Shown in pieces: positions 45,313 to 53,771 of a stretch of 64,000 nt of DNA. The translations under genes were made by a program, and so were the position numbers. Origin of the DNA: Catonella morbi ATCC 51271 (GTDB lineage: Bacteria > Bacillota > Clostridia > Lachnospirales > Lachnospiraceae); NCBI RefSeq assembly GCF_000160035.2, contig NZ_KI535368.1:124001-188000 (forward strand), given 5' to 3'. The notes under the pieces are model-generated. The model was not told the DNA's origin. It saw nothing but the letters and a program-made list of their open reading frames with translations, and searched no databases. Position 1 is the first letter of the stretch; each line of letters starts with the position of its first letter.

Positions 45313-46086
45313 ATGAGTGTTCAGTTATTGGATAAGACCAGAAAAATTAACAAGTTACTGCACAACAACGATTCTCACATGGTGGTTTTCAATGATATTT
45401 GCGGAGTACTAAGCGAAATATTGGACTCTAATATCATGGTGCTCAGCAAAAAAGGGAAGGTATTAGGAATAAAAAACAGAGATGACATTCCTGCCATAAA
45501 GGAACTTATAAAGGACAATGTCGGGGGGTATATAGACGGTGACTTGAATGAAAGGCTTTTAAGTATACTGTCTACCAAAGAAAATGTTAATCTTACTACC
45601 TTGGGCTTTGAGTTTGAGGGTGTTAATGACTATCAGGCTATAATCATACCGATAGATATAGCCAGCGACAGATTCGGAACCTTATTTATTTACAAGGTAA
45701 AAGCGCCATATACAATTGATGATATTATATTATCCGAATATGGAACAACAGTAGTCGGTCTTGAAATAATGAGGTCGGTAAACGAAGAAAATGCTGAAGA
45801 AAGCAGGAAGATTCAGATTGTTAAATCAGCGGTAAATACATTATCTTTCTCAGAACTTGAGGCTATTACTCATATCTTGAATGAATTAAACGGAAATGAG
45901 GGAGTTTTAGTTGCCAGCAAAGTGGCTGACAGGGTTGGAATTACCAGGTCTGTTATTGTAAATGCTTTAAGAAAATTTGAAAGTGCAGGAGTTATCGAGT
46001 CAAGATCATCAGGAATGAAAGGTACTTATATTAAAGTACTGAATGATGTGGTATTTGACGAACTTACCAAAGTAAACAACAAATGA
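45313..46086 (+). CDS. codY: Global nutritional regulator CodY
   Basis: A GTP- and branched-chain-amino-acid-sensing repressor of stationary-phase, amino-acid and motility genes. The 257-residue length equals that of Bacillus CodY. The N-terminal GAF-like domain binds isoleucine and valine. The C-terminal winged HTH (LVASKVADRVGITRSVIVNALRKFESAGV-type helix, about 205-235) binds DNA. GGAGGGGG precedes the ATG. The location directly before flgB is conserved in Firmicutes. The 285-base gap before it contains two TGGTACAATT repeats (45098-45107, 45111-45120), one helical turn and a bit apart, possibly an operator or promoter. Confidence 0.94.
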   Translation: MSVQLLDKTRKINKLLHNNDSHMVVFNDICGVLSEILDSNIMVLSKKGKVLGIKNRDDIPAIKELIKDNVGGYIDGDLNERLLSILSTKENVNLTTLGFEFEGVNDYQAIIIPIDIASDRFGTLFIYKVKAPYTIDDIILSEYGTTVVGLEIMRSVNEENAEESRKIQIVKSAVNTLSFSELEAITHILNELNGNEGVLVASKVADRVGITRSVIVNALRKFESAGVIESRSSGMKGTYIKVLNDVVFDELTKVNNK

Positions 46087-46100
46087 TGGAACATTTGTGG

Positions 46101-46145
46101 GTACAAAGGGATTTGGTTTATGACTGAGTCCCTTTATACATTTTA
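46101..46145 (+). terminator. Terminator after codY
   Basis: A stem of 11 positions with one mismatch (46101-46111 with 46129-46139; AAAGGGA/TCCCTTT core) is followed by ATTTTAAAA. It separates codY from the flagellar operon. Confidence 0.6.
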
Positions 46146-46177
46146 AAAGCTAATTTTAAACTAATTTTGGATTTAGG

Positions 46178-46206
46178 TTGTAATTTTGTTAAAAAATATT
46201 TATAAT
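46178..46206 (+). promoter_or_regulatory. Promoter of the flagellar operon
   Basis: TTGTAA (46178-46183), a 17-base spacer and a perfect TATAAT (46201-46206), 104 bases before flgB. It is of the housekeeping sigma type rather than the flagellar sigma-28 type. Confidence 0.75.
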
Positions 46207-46216
46207 AGATATGTTA

Positions 46217-46269
46217 GGGTATAATTATTATGACTATGCCTATAAATGGCTTGCAATATTATTATACCC
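46217..46269 (+). promoter_or_regulatory. 5' leader hairpin of the flagellar operon
   Basis: GGGTATAAT (46217-46225) pairs with ATTATACCC (46261-46269). The pairing extends inward with 13 of 16 bases matched, and a small GCC/GGC hairpin sits at the top. The expected transcript starts near 46213, so the stem would sit at the very 5' end of the long mRNA, possibly protecting it or controlling flgB. Confidence 0.5.
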
Positions 46270-46310
46270 GATTAAGTCGGTGACCATATTTTAATATAGG
46301 AGTTGTTAAT

Positions 46311-46706
46311 ATGATTGCGTCAGATGCATATAATTTTATCAATGTACTGGGGAAGGCTGCGGATGCAAGTTGGCTTAGAAACAATTTGATTTCAAACAAT
46401 ATTGCAAATAACGATACCCCGGGTTATAAACGTAAGGATGTACAATTTGAATCCTATCTTGCCATGGAGCTTATAAGAGGCGGAAGCCTCAGGCACAGGG
46501 TTGCAAATGCTGATTTAGACAGACTTGACGGTATTGCATATACAGATTATGCAAGCCTTAGTTATCGTGCTGATGGAAATAATGTGGATATTCACACAGA
46601 AAATACATATCTTGCAGAGAATCAGATCAGATACTATACACTTTTAGATTCTATGACGCAGGAATTTTCCAGACTTAAGCTTGCATTAACTTCTACAAAC
46701 CAGTAG
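46311..46706 (+). CDS. flgB: Flagellar basal-body rod protein FlgB
   Basis: Proximal rod subunit, 131 residues, exported through the flagellar type III pathway. The N-terminal family motif NNIANNDTPGYKRKDVQFE lies at about residues 34-52, as in all rod and hook proteins. AGGAG precedes the ATG. It is the first gene of the basal-body operon. Confidence 0.95.
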   Translation: MIASDAYNFINVLGKAADASWLRNNLISNNIANNDTPGYKRKDVQFESYLAMELIRGGSLRHRVANADLDRLDGIAYTDYASLSYRADGNNVDIHTENTYLAENQIRYYTLLDSMTQEFSRLKLALTSTNQ

Positions 46707-46754
46707 GCTTAAAATAATAATATAATTGTAACAGCATAAAGAGAGGTATAATAA

Positions 46755-47198
46755 ATGTCAATTTTTGGAGCAATGGATATAAGTGCCACAGGTATGACGG
46801 CGCAGCAGCTCAGAACAGATGTAATTGCACAGAATATAGCTAATATAAATACAACAAGAGATCAGAACGGTAATGTCTACAGAAGAAAAAATGTAGTATT
46901 TACGGAAAAAGACGTTACAGGTTTTTCACAAATTCTTTTAAGAACAGCCGGAAGAGTCGGAAACGGAGTAAAGGTGACAAGTATTTATTCTGATACCAAG
47001 AGCCCTGTAAGGCTTGTTTACGATCCTTCACATCCGGATGCGAATGAGGATGGCTATGTGACATACCCAAATGTAAACACGGTTCAGGAAATGACTGATA
47101 TGATAGATGCCACAAGGTCTTATGAGGCAAATGTAACAGCGTTCAATGCGACAAAAAATATGATCTTAAAGGCGCTTGAAATGGGAGGAGCACAGTAG
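46755..47198 (+). CDS. flgC: Flagellar basal-body rod protein FlgC
   Basis: Proximal rod subunit of 147 residues. N-terminal GMTAQQLRTDVIAQNIANIN and C-terminal VQEMTDMIDATRSYEANVTA are the two coiled segments shared by axial proteins. A typical DPSHPDANEDGYVTYPNVN loop is in the middle. AGAGAGG precedes the ATG. Confidence 0.95.
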   Translation: MSIFGAMDISATGMTAQQLRTDVIAQNIANINTTRDQNGNVYRRKNVVFTEKDVTGFSQILLRTAGRVGNGVKVTSIYSDTKSPVRLVYDPSHPDANEDGYVTYPNVNTVQEMTDMIDATRSYEANVTAFNATKNMILKALEMGGAQ

Positions 47199-47246
47199 TA
47201 TATTTCAGTTCAACAATTCAAATACAATATTTTGGAGATGATTATA

Positions 47247-47573
47247 ATGGATATTGCCGCAATAGGTAGTTTAGTTCCGCTTAAAAATATTAACGGTATA
47301 AATACAAAGAGTTCACAGGCAGGCATAGTTCAAGGGAATGGTAGTGAGGGATTTGAAAGTATATTCAAATCAGCTCTTGATATGGTTAAACAGACTAATG
47401 ATCTCACTAACGCAGCAGAGCAGGAGGAAATGAAATTTGCTCTCGGTAATTCTGATAATATTGCCAACCTTATGGTAGCTCAGAGGAAAGCTAATATTTC
47501 GTTGCAGTATACAGTAGCTATCAGAAATGCAGTAATGAGTGCTTACAGGGAAATAATGAATCTGCAGTTCTAA
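47247..47573 (+). CDS. fliE: Flagellar hook-basal body protein FliE
   Basis: A 108-residue adaptor joining the MS ring to the rod. The C-terminal segment (ALGNSDNIANLMVAQRKANI, then LQYTVAIRNAVMSAYREIMN) is the family signature. ATG 47247 is chosen for GGAG nine bases upstream; a TTG at 47232 would overlap that site. Confidence 0.93.
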   Translation: MDIAAIGSLVPLKNINGINTKSSQAGIVQGNGSEGFESIFKSALDMVKQTNDLTNAAEQEEMKFALGNSDNIANLMVAQRKANISLQYTVAIRNAVMSAYREIMNLQF

Positions 47574-47607
47574 ATTCACTTTAATACTGCTGAGGAGAAA
47601 ATTGTAG

Positions 47608-49218
47608 ATGAATACGTTTTTAGAACGCTTAAGAAAAATACCGGCCAGATTTTTGGAATTTTGGAATAAATATTCACCGGTGCAAAGGATACTGATGATA
47701 GCAGTTGGTGTAGGAGTCTTTCTTGCAATCATTTTGGTATCTTATTTTGTTACAAGACCGGTAATGACGACACTGGTAAAAGCCGAGAAAACTTCGGAGA
47801 CAGCTAAAATTAAAGATTTACTTGATGATAACGGAATATCTTATGAACTGTCATCAGATGCACTTACTATATCGGTTGATCAAAAAGACTATTCAAATGC
47901 TTTGCTGGTACTTGCTAAAAATGATATCCCTTCAATAGGAATGTCGATTGATGAACTTTTTAATAACGGATTTTCGACAACCGAAAGTGAGAAGAAGTTA
48001 AAAGCAAATATATATAAGCAGGATTGGCTGAGGCAGGTGCTTCTTAATATGGACAATATTGAGAATGCTGTAGTGTCTATAACCTCACCAACCACAGGAA
48101 ATACTCTTTTTGCGGAAACTAAGGATACATCTGTTAGTGTAATCTTAACAGTAAGCAGTGATTTTAAACAAGAAAATGCAAAGACTATAGCTAACATACT
48201 TGCCGGAGCTGTCGGAAATGACAGCACAAAGGCTATTACCATAGCGGATCAAAGCGGTAATCTTTTGTTTAACGGTGCAGATAATGATGTGTTTAGCGGT
48301 GGTATCAACTCAATAAGTGATTATGAAAAGAATGTCACCGGAGTTAAAAAGGAAGAGATATATAAACTGCTTGTAGGTCTTCCGGCTTATGATGATGCTA
48401 AGGTGGCGGCTAATTTCATATTCGATATGAATAAAATCAGCTCGGTATATACAGAGTATACACCTCCGACCGGAGCCGAACAGGGTTTAAAGTCACACGA
48501 CTATAGCTATGAGGCTCAGAATTCCAATGCAAACGGAGGGACACCTGGAACAGATGCAAACAGTGAAACCGACTATATGGTGCAATCCGGTGGAAATGCC
48601 CAGGGAAATGTATCTATAAATGAAAATGATTATTTGCCAAACAAGAAGGTAACCAATACTGAAGCTGCTATGGGAGCGATCAAGCCTAATGAGTCCTCAA
48701 TAGCCATAACACTGATTTCTTATGTGAACTATAATGAAACAGAAATGAAGAAGAATGGCAGGCTTGAAGGAACCACATTTGATGAGTTTATGTTTGCAAA
48801 CCAGGCAGCAACCGAGCTCACTGTTCCGGAGAATGTTATAACGCTGGTTTCAAGAGCTACAGGAGTACCGGAAGAGAATATCCAGATTTTAGCCTGGCAG
48901 ATGCCTATATTCCAGCCGGAGGAAGGCGGAGGTTTCTTCACCTTTACCAACATACTTATGATTATGTTGGCGGTTCTTATAGTAGCACTCCTGATATTTG
49001 TAGTATTTAGAGGGCTTGCGCCTGTTGAAGTTGTTGAACTTGAGCCTGAGCTTTCGGTTGAACAGCTTCTTGCTACAACCAAGGAAAATCAGTCACTTGA
49101 TGATATTGAATTCTCAGATAAGTCTGAGACCAGAAAGATGATAGAGAAATTTGTTGATGAAAATCCTGAAGCTACAGCTCAGCTTCTTCGTAACTGGCTG
49201 AGTGATGAATGGGGGTAA
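47608..49218 (+). CDS. fliF: Flagellar MS-ring protein FliF
   Basis: A 536-residue membrane protein forming the MS ring. Membrane helices are at about 29-48 and 448-470. Between them lie the ring-building motifs (LLDDNGISYELSSD, the YscJ/FliF-type repeat). The C-terminal tail (KSETRKMIEKFVDENPEATA, then QLLRNWLSDEW) is the FliG-binding end. GAGGAG precedes the ATG. fliG starts three bases after the stop. Confidence 0.95.
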   Translation: MNTFLERLRKIPARFLEFWNKYSPVQRILMIAVGVGVFLAIILVSYFVTRPVMTTLVKAEKTSETAKIKDLLDDNGISYELSSDALTISVDQKDYSNALLVLAKNDIPSIGMSIDELFNNGFSTTESEKKLKANIYKQDWLRQVLLNMDNIENAVVSITSPTTGNTLFAETKDTSVSVILTVSSDFKQENAKTIANILAGAVGNDSTKAITIADQSGNLLFNGADNDVFSGGINSISDYEKNVTGVKKEEIYKLLVGLPAYDDAKVAANFIFDMNKISSVYTEYTPPTGAEQGLKSHDYSYEAQNSNANGGTPGTDANSETDYMVQSGGNAQGNVSINENDYLPNKKVTNTEAAMGAIKPNESSIAITLISYVNYNETEMKKNGRLEGTTFDEFMFANQAATELTVPENVITLVSRATGVPEENIQILAWQMPIFQPEEGGGFFTFTNILMIMLAVLIVALLIFVVFRGLAPVEVVELEPELSVEQLLATTKENQSLDDIEFSDKSETRKMIEKFVDENPEATAQLLRNWLSDEWG

Positions 49219-49221
49219 ATA

Positions 49222-50238
49222 ATGTCTACTAAGACTTATTCTGAATATACGGGAATTGAAAAGGGTGCAATTCTTATGATTGCACTCGGACCGGAAAAAT
49301 CTTCCGCAGTATTTAAGCATCTTAAAGATGATGAAATAGAAGAACTTACCCTTGAAATTGCAAATACCAGAAGTGTTTCACCGGAAATAAAAGATGCTGT
49401 TTTAGATGAGTTTTATGAAATTTGTCTGGCTCAGCAGTATATTTCAGAGGGTGGTATCGGCTATGCAAGAGACCTTCTTGAGAAGGCGCTCGGTGCTGAC
49501 AAGGCTCAGACTGTAATCGGTAAACTTACGGCAAGCTTACAGGTTAGGCCTTTCGAGTTTGTACGTAAGGCAGATGCTTCACAGCTGTTAAGCTTTATAC
49601 AGGATGAACATCCTCAGACAATAGCGCTTATTCTCGCCTATCTGCCTACATCGCAGGCAGCGGCGGTGGTATCTTCACTTCCGCCTGAAAAACAGCCTGA
49701 TGTGGCAAGGCGTATAGCAATGATGGACAGGACTTCACCTGATGTTATAAAGGAAGTGGAAGATGTGCTTGAGAAGAAACTTAATTCTCTTGTAAATCAG
49801 GATTACACCATTGTAGGCGGTGTGGACAGTATTGTGGAAATCCTCAATACGGTTGATCGCGGTACAGAGAAACATATTATGGAGACTCTTGAAATTGAAG
49901 AGCCGGAGCTTGCAGATCAGATTCGCAGGAAAATGTTTGTGTTCGAAGATATCCTGCTGCTTGATAACAAGTCAATTCAGCGGGTACTTAGAGATGTTGA
50001 CAATAATGACCTTTCTATTTCCCTCAAAAATGTCAGCGAAGAGGTTCAGACAGCTATATTTACCAACCTTTCGAAGCGTCTTGCTTCTATGATAAAAGAA
50101 GAAATGGAATTTATGGGACCTGTACGTGTTAAGGACGTTGAAGAGGCACAGCAGAAGATTGTTAATATTATCAGAAAACTTGAAGATTCAGGAGAAATCA
50201 TTATTTCACGTGGCGGAGGAGACGAGATAATTGTCTAA
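49222..50238 (+). CDS. fliG: Flagellar motor switch protein FliG
   Basis: A 338-residue rotor protein with three armadillo-like domains. It is recognised by GIEKGAILMIALGPEKSSAV, the EHPQTIALILAYLP motif of the middle domain near residue 135, and the charged torque helix in the C-terminal domain (LLLDNKSIQRVLRDVDNNDL). It binds FliF below and FliM beside it and meets the MotA stator. The stop overlaps fliH by eight bases. Confidence 0.96.
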   Translation: MSTKTYSEYTGIEKGAILMIALGPEKSSAVFKHLKDDEIEELTLEIANTRSVSPEIKDAVLDEFYEICLAQQYISEGGIGYARDLLEKALGADKAQTVIGKLTASLQVRPFEFVRKADASQLLSFIQDEHPQTIALILAYLPTSQAAAVVSSLPPEKQPDVARRIAMMDRTSPDVIKEVEDVLEKKLNSLVNQDYTIVGGVDSIVEILNTVDRGTEKHIMETLEIEEPELADQIRRKMFVFEDILLLDNKSIQRVLRDVDNNDLSISLKNVSEEVQTAIFTNLSKRLASMIKEEMEFMGPVRVKDVEEAQQKIVNIIRKLEDSGEIIISRGGGDEIIV

Positions 50239-51052
50239 TATTATAAAAGGCTCTAGGGCAATAGACGGAGCCGAAGGCTTTGTAATAGATTCTAATGCAA
50301 GGGCTGATTCATATTTTTCTTCACTTGTTAAAGAGCATGAGGAAGAGGCCTCAAAGGATCAGGAAGGGAACATATTACCTTTAGGTGACATAGTTCCCGA
50401 GCCGGCTGTAGAGGAGGAACCTAAGCTTACACCTGAAGAAATAGAAGAAGAAGCAAGGAAACGTGCTGATGAAATAATTTTAGAAGCAGAAGAATTAAAG
50501 AAACAGATATTGAATCAGGCTGTTAAAGAGGCAAAAATTAAAGAGAAAAATCTTAGTGAAGCTGCTAAAGAGGCAGGTTACAAAGAAGGCTATGAAGCTG
50601 CTAAGGCAGAGTTTGAAATCAAGTTTAAAGAACTTGAAGATGAAAGAGTCAGACTCAGAGAGGAATTTGAAGCCGAAACCGAAAGATTGGAGCCGCTTTT
50701 TGCGGGACTTGTAATTGATTATGTAGAGAGACTCACAGGGATAGTGGCAAAAGAATATGAAACTGTCATATATAATATGCTGGTATCCGCAGTCAATAAT
50801 GCAGACAGCAGCCGCAGCTATATTATTCATGTGCCGAAAGAGCAGTTTGAGTATGTAAATTCGCGAGAAGGCTATATTAGGGATCTTGTCGGGGATCGCG
50901 TATATATTGAGATAGTGGCAGACCATGTCTTACCGCTTAACAGTTGTAAGATAGAAACAGATTCCTGTGTTATAGATGCGGGTTTGGATACAAGGCTTAC
51001 AACTCTTGTGAATTCTATTAAACTCTTAGCAGGTAGCAAAAAGCAAAATTGA
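50231..51052 (+). CDS. fliH: Flagellar export regulator FliH
   Basis: A 273-residue protein that binds and restrains the export ATPase FliI. It has a long acidic/alanine-rich coiled coil in the middle (about 75-155, with EEARKRADEIILEAEELKKQ) and a C-terminal globular part (from about 160). The start is a TTG within the end of fliG, preceded by GGAGGAGACG. Sequence conservation of FliH is low, but place and plan are clear. Confidence 0.88.
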   Translation: MSNIIKGSRAIDGAEGFVIDSNARADSYFSSLVKEHEEEASKDQEGNILPLGDIVPEPAVEEEPKLTPEEIEEEARKRADEIILEAEELKKQILNQAVKEAKIKEKNLSEAAKEAGYKEGYEAAKAEFEIKFKELEDERVRLREEFEAETERLEPLFAGLVIDYVERLTGIVAKEYETVIYNMLVSAVNNADSSRSYIIHVPKEQFEYVNSREGYIRDLVGDRVYIEIVADHVLPLNSCKIETDSCVIDAGLDTRLTTLVNSIKLLAGSKKQN

Positions 51053-51074
51053 TTAAAGATAGGAGGGCATAGTA

Positions 51075-52388
51075 TTGATTGACATAAACAGGTATTATTC
51101 CCTTTTAGAACAGCCTTTGGAAAAAAAATACGGCAAGGTAACCAAACTGATAGGACTTACTATTGAATCACTTGGACCAAGTGCCAATATTAATGATTTA
51201 TGTATAATCTATGCAAATAATAAATACAGTAAGGGAACCTATGCAGAGGTAGTCGGATTTAGGGACAACCGTATTCTGCTGATGCCCTATGGTGATTTAG
51301 AGGGTGTCGGAGTGGGGAGCCTTGTTGAGAGTACAGGGGCTCCCTTTCATGTTGATGTAGGCTATGATATGCTTGGAGTTGTTGTGGATGGTTTAGGAAG
51401 ACCGATAGATACAAGTGTTACCTTTGAAAAAGAAGACAGTTATTCGGTTGAGGCTATGCCTCCGGATCCGCTCTCAAGGCAGATGATAGAAGAAGTACTT
51501 CCGTTAGGAGTTAAAGCCGTAGATGCACTTTTAACTGTGGGCAAGGGGCAGAGAGTCGGTATATTTGCAGGCTCCGGTGTAGGAAAAAGTACCCTTATGG
51601 GTATGTTTGCAAGAAATACCAAAGCAGATGTCAATGTTATTGCCCTCATCGGAGAGCGAGGCAGAGAGGTAAGAGAGTTTATAGAACGGGATTTGGGCGA
51701 AGAAGGTATGAGGCGTTCTGTGGTGGTAGTGGCTACATCCGACCAACCGGCTCTGATAAGAAAAAAGGCTGCTAAGACGGCTACAGCAATAGCTGAATTT
51801 TTCAGGGATAAGGGTGAAGATGTGCTTTTGATGATGGACTCACTTACCCGTTTTTCGATGGCACAGCGTGAAATAGGACTTGCAAGCGGTGAGCCGCCTG
51901 TTACAAGGGGATATCCTCCAAGTGTGTATTCAGAAATGCCTAAACTTCTTGAAAGAGCAGGAAATGGTAAGGACGGCTCTATTACGGGGCTATATACGGT
52001 GTTGGTTGACGGTGATGATATGAATGAACCTATAGCGGATACAGCCAGAGGTATACTAGACGGACATTTTGTTCTTTCAAGAACTTTAGCACAAAAAAAT
52101 CATTATCCCGCAATAGATGTTCTGCAAAGCATATCCAGATGTATGTCTGCTGTAGCGGATAAGGAGCATAAAAGGTTTGCCGGTATGATGAAAAATGTAA
52201 TGGCAACCTACAATGGCGCAGAGGATCTTATAAATATAGGAGCTTATAAGTCAGGTTCAAATCCGGATATTGATTTTGCTATAAGTAAGATTAAAGAGGT
52301 AAATGCTTTTTTAATGCAGAGTACAGATGAAAAATTCTTGTTTGAAGATGAACTTGCAGGGTTGAAATCAATTTTTTCGGAAACATAA
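51075..52388 (+). CDS. fliI: Flagellum-specific ATPase FliI
   Basis: A 437-residue F1-beta-like ATPase that powers flagellar protein export. Walker A is FAGSGVGKSTLMG near residue 164; GERGREVREFIERDLGEEG and LLMMDSLTRFSMAQREIGLA (Walker B) follow. The start is a TTG with GGAGGG upstream. It hexamerises at the cytosolic side of the export gate together with FliH and FliJ. Confidence 0.95.
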   Translation: MIDINRYYSLLEQPLEKKYGKVTKLIGLTIESLGPSANINDLCIIYANNKYSKGTYAEVVGFRDNRILLMPYGDLEGVGVGSLVESTGAPFHVDVGYDMLGVVVDGLGRPIDTSVTFEKEDSYSVEAMPPDPLSRQMIEEVLPLGVKAVDALLTVGKGQRVGIFAGSGVGKSTLMGMFARNTKADVNVIALIGERGREVREFIERDLGEEGMRRSVVVVATSDQPALIRKKAAKTATAIAEFFRDKGEDVLLMMDSLTRFSMAQREIGLASGEPPVTRGYPPSVYSEMPKLLERAGNGKDGSITGLYTVLVDGDDMNEPIADTARGILDGHFVLSRTLAQKNHYPAIDVLQSISRCMSAVADKEHKRFAGMMKNVMATYNGAEDLINIGAYKSGSNPDIDFAISKIKEVNAFLMQSTDEKFLFEDELAGLKSIFSET

Positions 52389-52406
52389 TAATAGCAAAGG
52401 TGAAGT

Positions 52407-52877
52407 ATGGCAAGATTTAAATATAAGATGCAAAACATACTTGAATTAAAAATGAAACTTGAAGAACAACAGAAAATGGCTCTTGTTACAGCAAGACTTA
52501 ACCTCAGTGACGAGGAAGAGAAACTTGAGAGCCTGTATGCCCAAAAAAGGAAGTATGAAGAGGCACTTAGGGAATCCTGTAAAAATAAGTTGAATGTCAA
52601 TGCTATAAAATTAGGAACCTCAGCCTATGAGAGCATGGATTATTTCATAGGTTTACAGAAAATTGAAGTAAAAAAAGCAGAGGGAAAAGTTGAACTTGAG
52701 CAGAATAAAATGCGTGAGGCTATGAAAGAAAGAAAAATTCAGGAAAAGCTGAGGGAAAAAGCTTTTAATGTTTTTCTGAAAGAACTTGCTGCGGAGGAAG
52801 CTGCAGCTGTGGATGAGTTGGTGGCTTATAAGTATGGAAGTGAGATATATGAAGAGGAGTGGAAGTTAGATGGCTGA
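52407..52877 (+). CDS. fliJ: Flagellar export chaperone FliJ
   Basis: A 156-residue, almost wholly coiled-coil protein (FKYKMQNILELKMKLEEQQK at the start; MKERKIQEKLREKAFNVFLK near the end), the stalk-like partner of FliI. The family is poorly conserved, so the call rests on length, coiled coil and position between fliI and fliK. It overlaps the next gene by eight bases. Confidence 0.88.
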   Translation: MARFKYKMQNILELKMKLEEQQKMALVTARLNLSDEEEKLESLYAQKRKYEEALRESCKNKLNVNAIKLGTSAYESMDYFIGLQKIEVKKAEGKVELEQNKMREAMKERKIQEKLREKAFNVFLKELAAEEAAAVDELVAYKYGSEIYEEEWKLDG

Positions 52878-53688
52878 TATGGATGATTTAGATAATATAG
52901 AGGAAGCAGGAGAAACCGGTCAACCTGAAGGGAAAAAAGATAAAAAGAATAAAAAGAGTGAAGGAAAAGAAGGGATATTCAGCAGAATACTCACATTTAT
53001 AATAGTTCTTTTTATAGTAGCTATATGGCTTGCCATTTTTGCTTTTCTTATTAAATATGATGTGGGCGGATTTGGTTCTACTGTACTGAGACCTATACTT
53101 AAGGACATACCGGGTGTGAATGAAATACTTCCGGATATACCTGATGAGCAGGCGGCAGAGGAGAATAACTATCCGTATAAAAATCTTCCTGATGCTATGG
53201 AAAGGATAAAAGAGCTTGAAGCTCAGGTAGCTGCCGCGAACGGAAGCCGCAGAGGAGATGCAAATTATCTTGCACAGCTTGAGGCAGAGGTGGCAAGGCT
53301 CAAAACCTTTGAAGAAAATCAGTTGCAGTTTCAGACGGAAAAGGACAAGTTTGACAAAGAGGTGGTATTTAACGATAAAGCTCCGGATATAGAGGAGTAC
53401 AAAAAATATTATGAATCAATTTCACCTGACAATGCTGCCGAGATTTACAGGCAGGTAGTGGAACAGCAGGAAAACGAGAAAAAACTGGTGGAGCAGGCAG
53501 AAATGTATAAAAGCATGAAACCTGAGGAAGCTGCTAAGATTCTCAACGGAATGGGTGGAGACCTTGATTTGGTTTCAAATATTCTGCTGCATATGAAGAC
53601 TAGAGAGGCGGGAGCAATTCTTGCCAAGATGGATTCGAATATGGCGGCAAAAGTAACGAAAAAAATTTCAATAATGCAGAGAAAATAG
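52870..53688 (+). CDS. MotE-like flagellar protein (MgtE-N domain)
   Basis: A 272-residue protein with an acidic/lysine-rich cytosolic start, one membrane helix at about 38-60 (ILTFIIVLFIVAIWLAIFAF), a coiled coil at about 112-150, and a C-terminal MgtE-N-like repeat (YKSMKPEEAAKILNGMGGDL, then NILLHMKTREAGAILAKMD). This is the plan of MotE/YlxF-type proteins found at this place in Firmicute flagellar operons; they assist stator or rod assembly. Confidence 0.82.
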   Translation: MADMDDLDNIEEAGETGQPEGKKDKKNKKSEGKEGIFSRILTFIIVLFIVAIWLAIFAFLIKYDVGGFGSTVLRPILKDIPGVNEILPDIPDEQAAEENNYPYKNLPDAMERIKELEAQVAAANGSRRGDANYLAQLEAEVARLKTFEENQLQFQTEKDKFDKEVVFNDKAPDIEEYKKYYESISPDNAAEIYRQVVEQQENEKKLVEQAEMYKSMKPEEAAKILNGMGGDLDLVSNILLHMKTREAGAILAKMDSNMAAKVTKKISIMQRK

Positions 53689-53771
53689 GCTTAAGTTTTT
53701 CTCCCTTTTATCCGATATATATTACAAGGTGTGTTGTACACCTAATATTAAGGATAGGAGGGAGATTTTTT

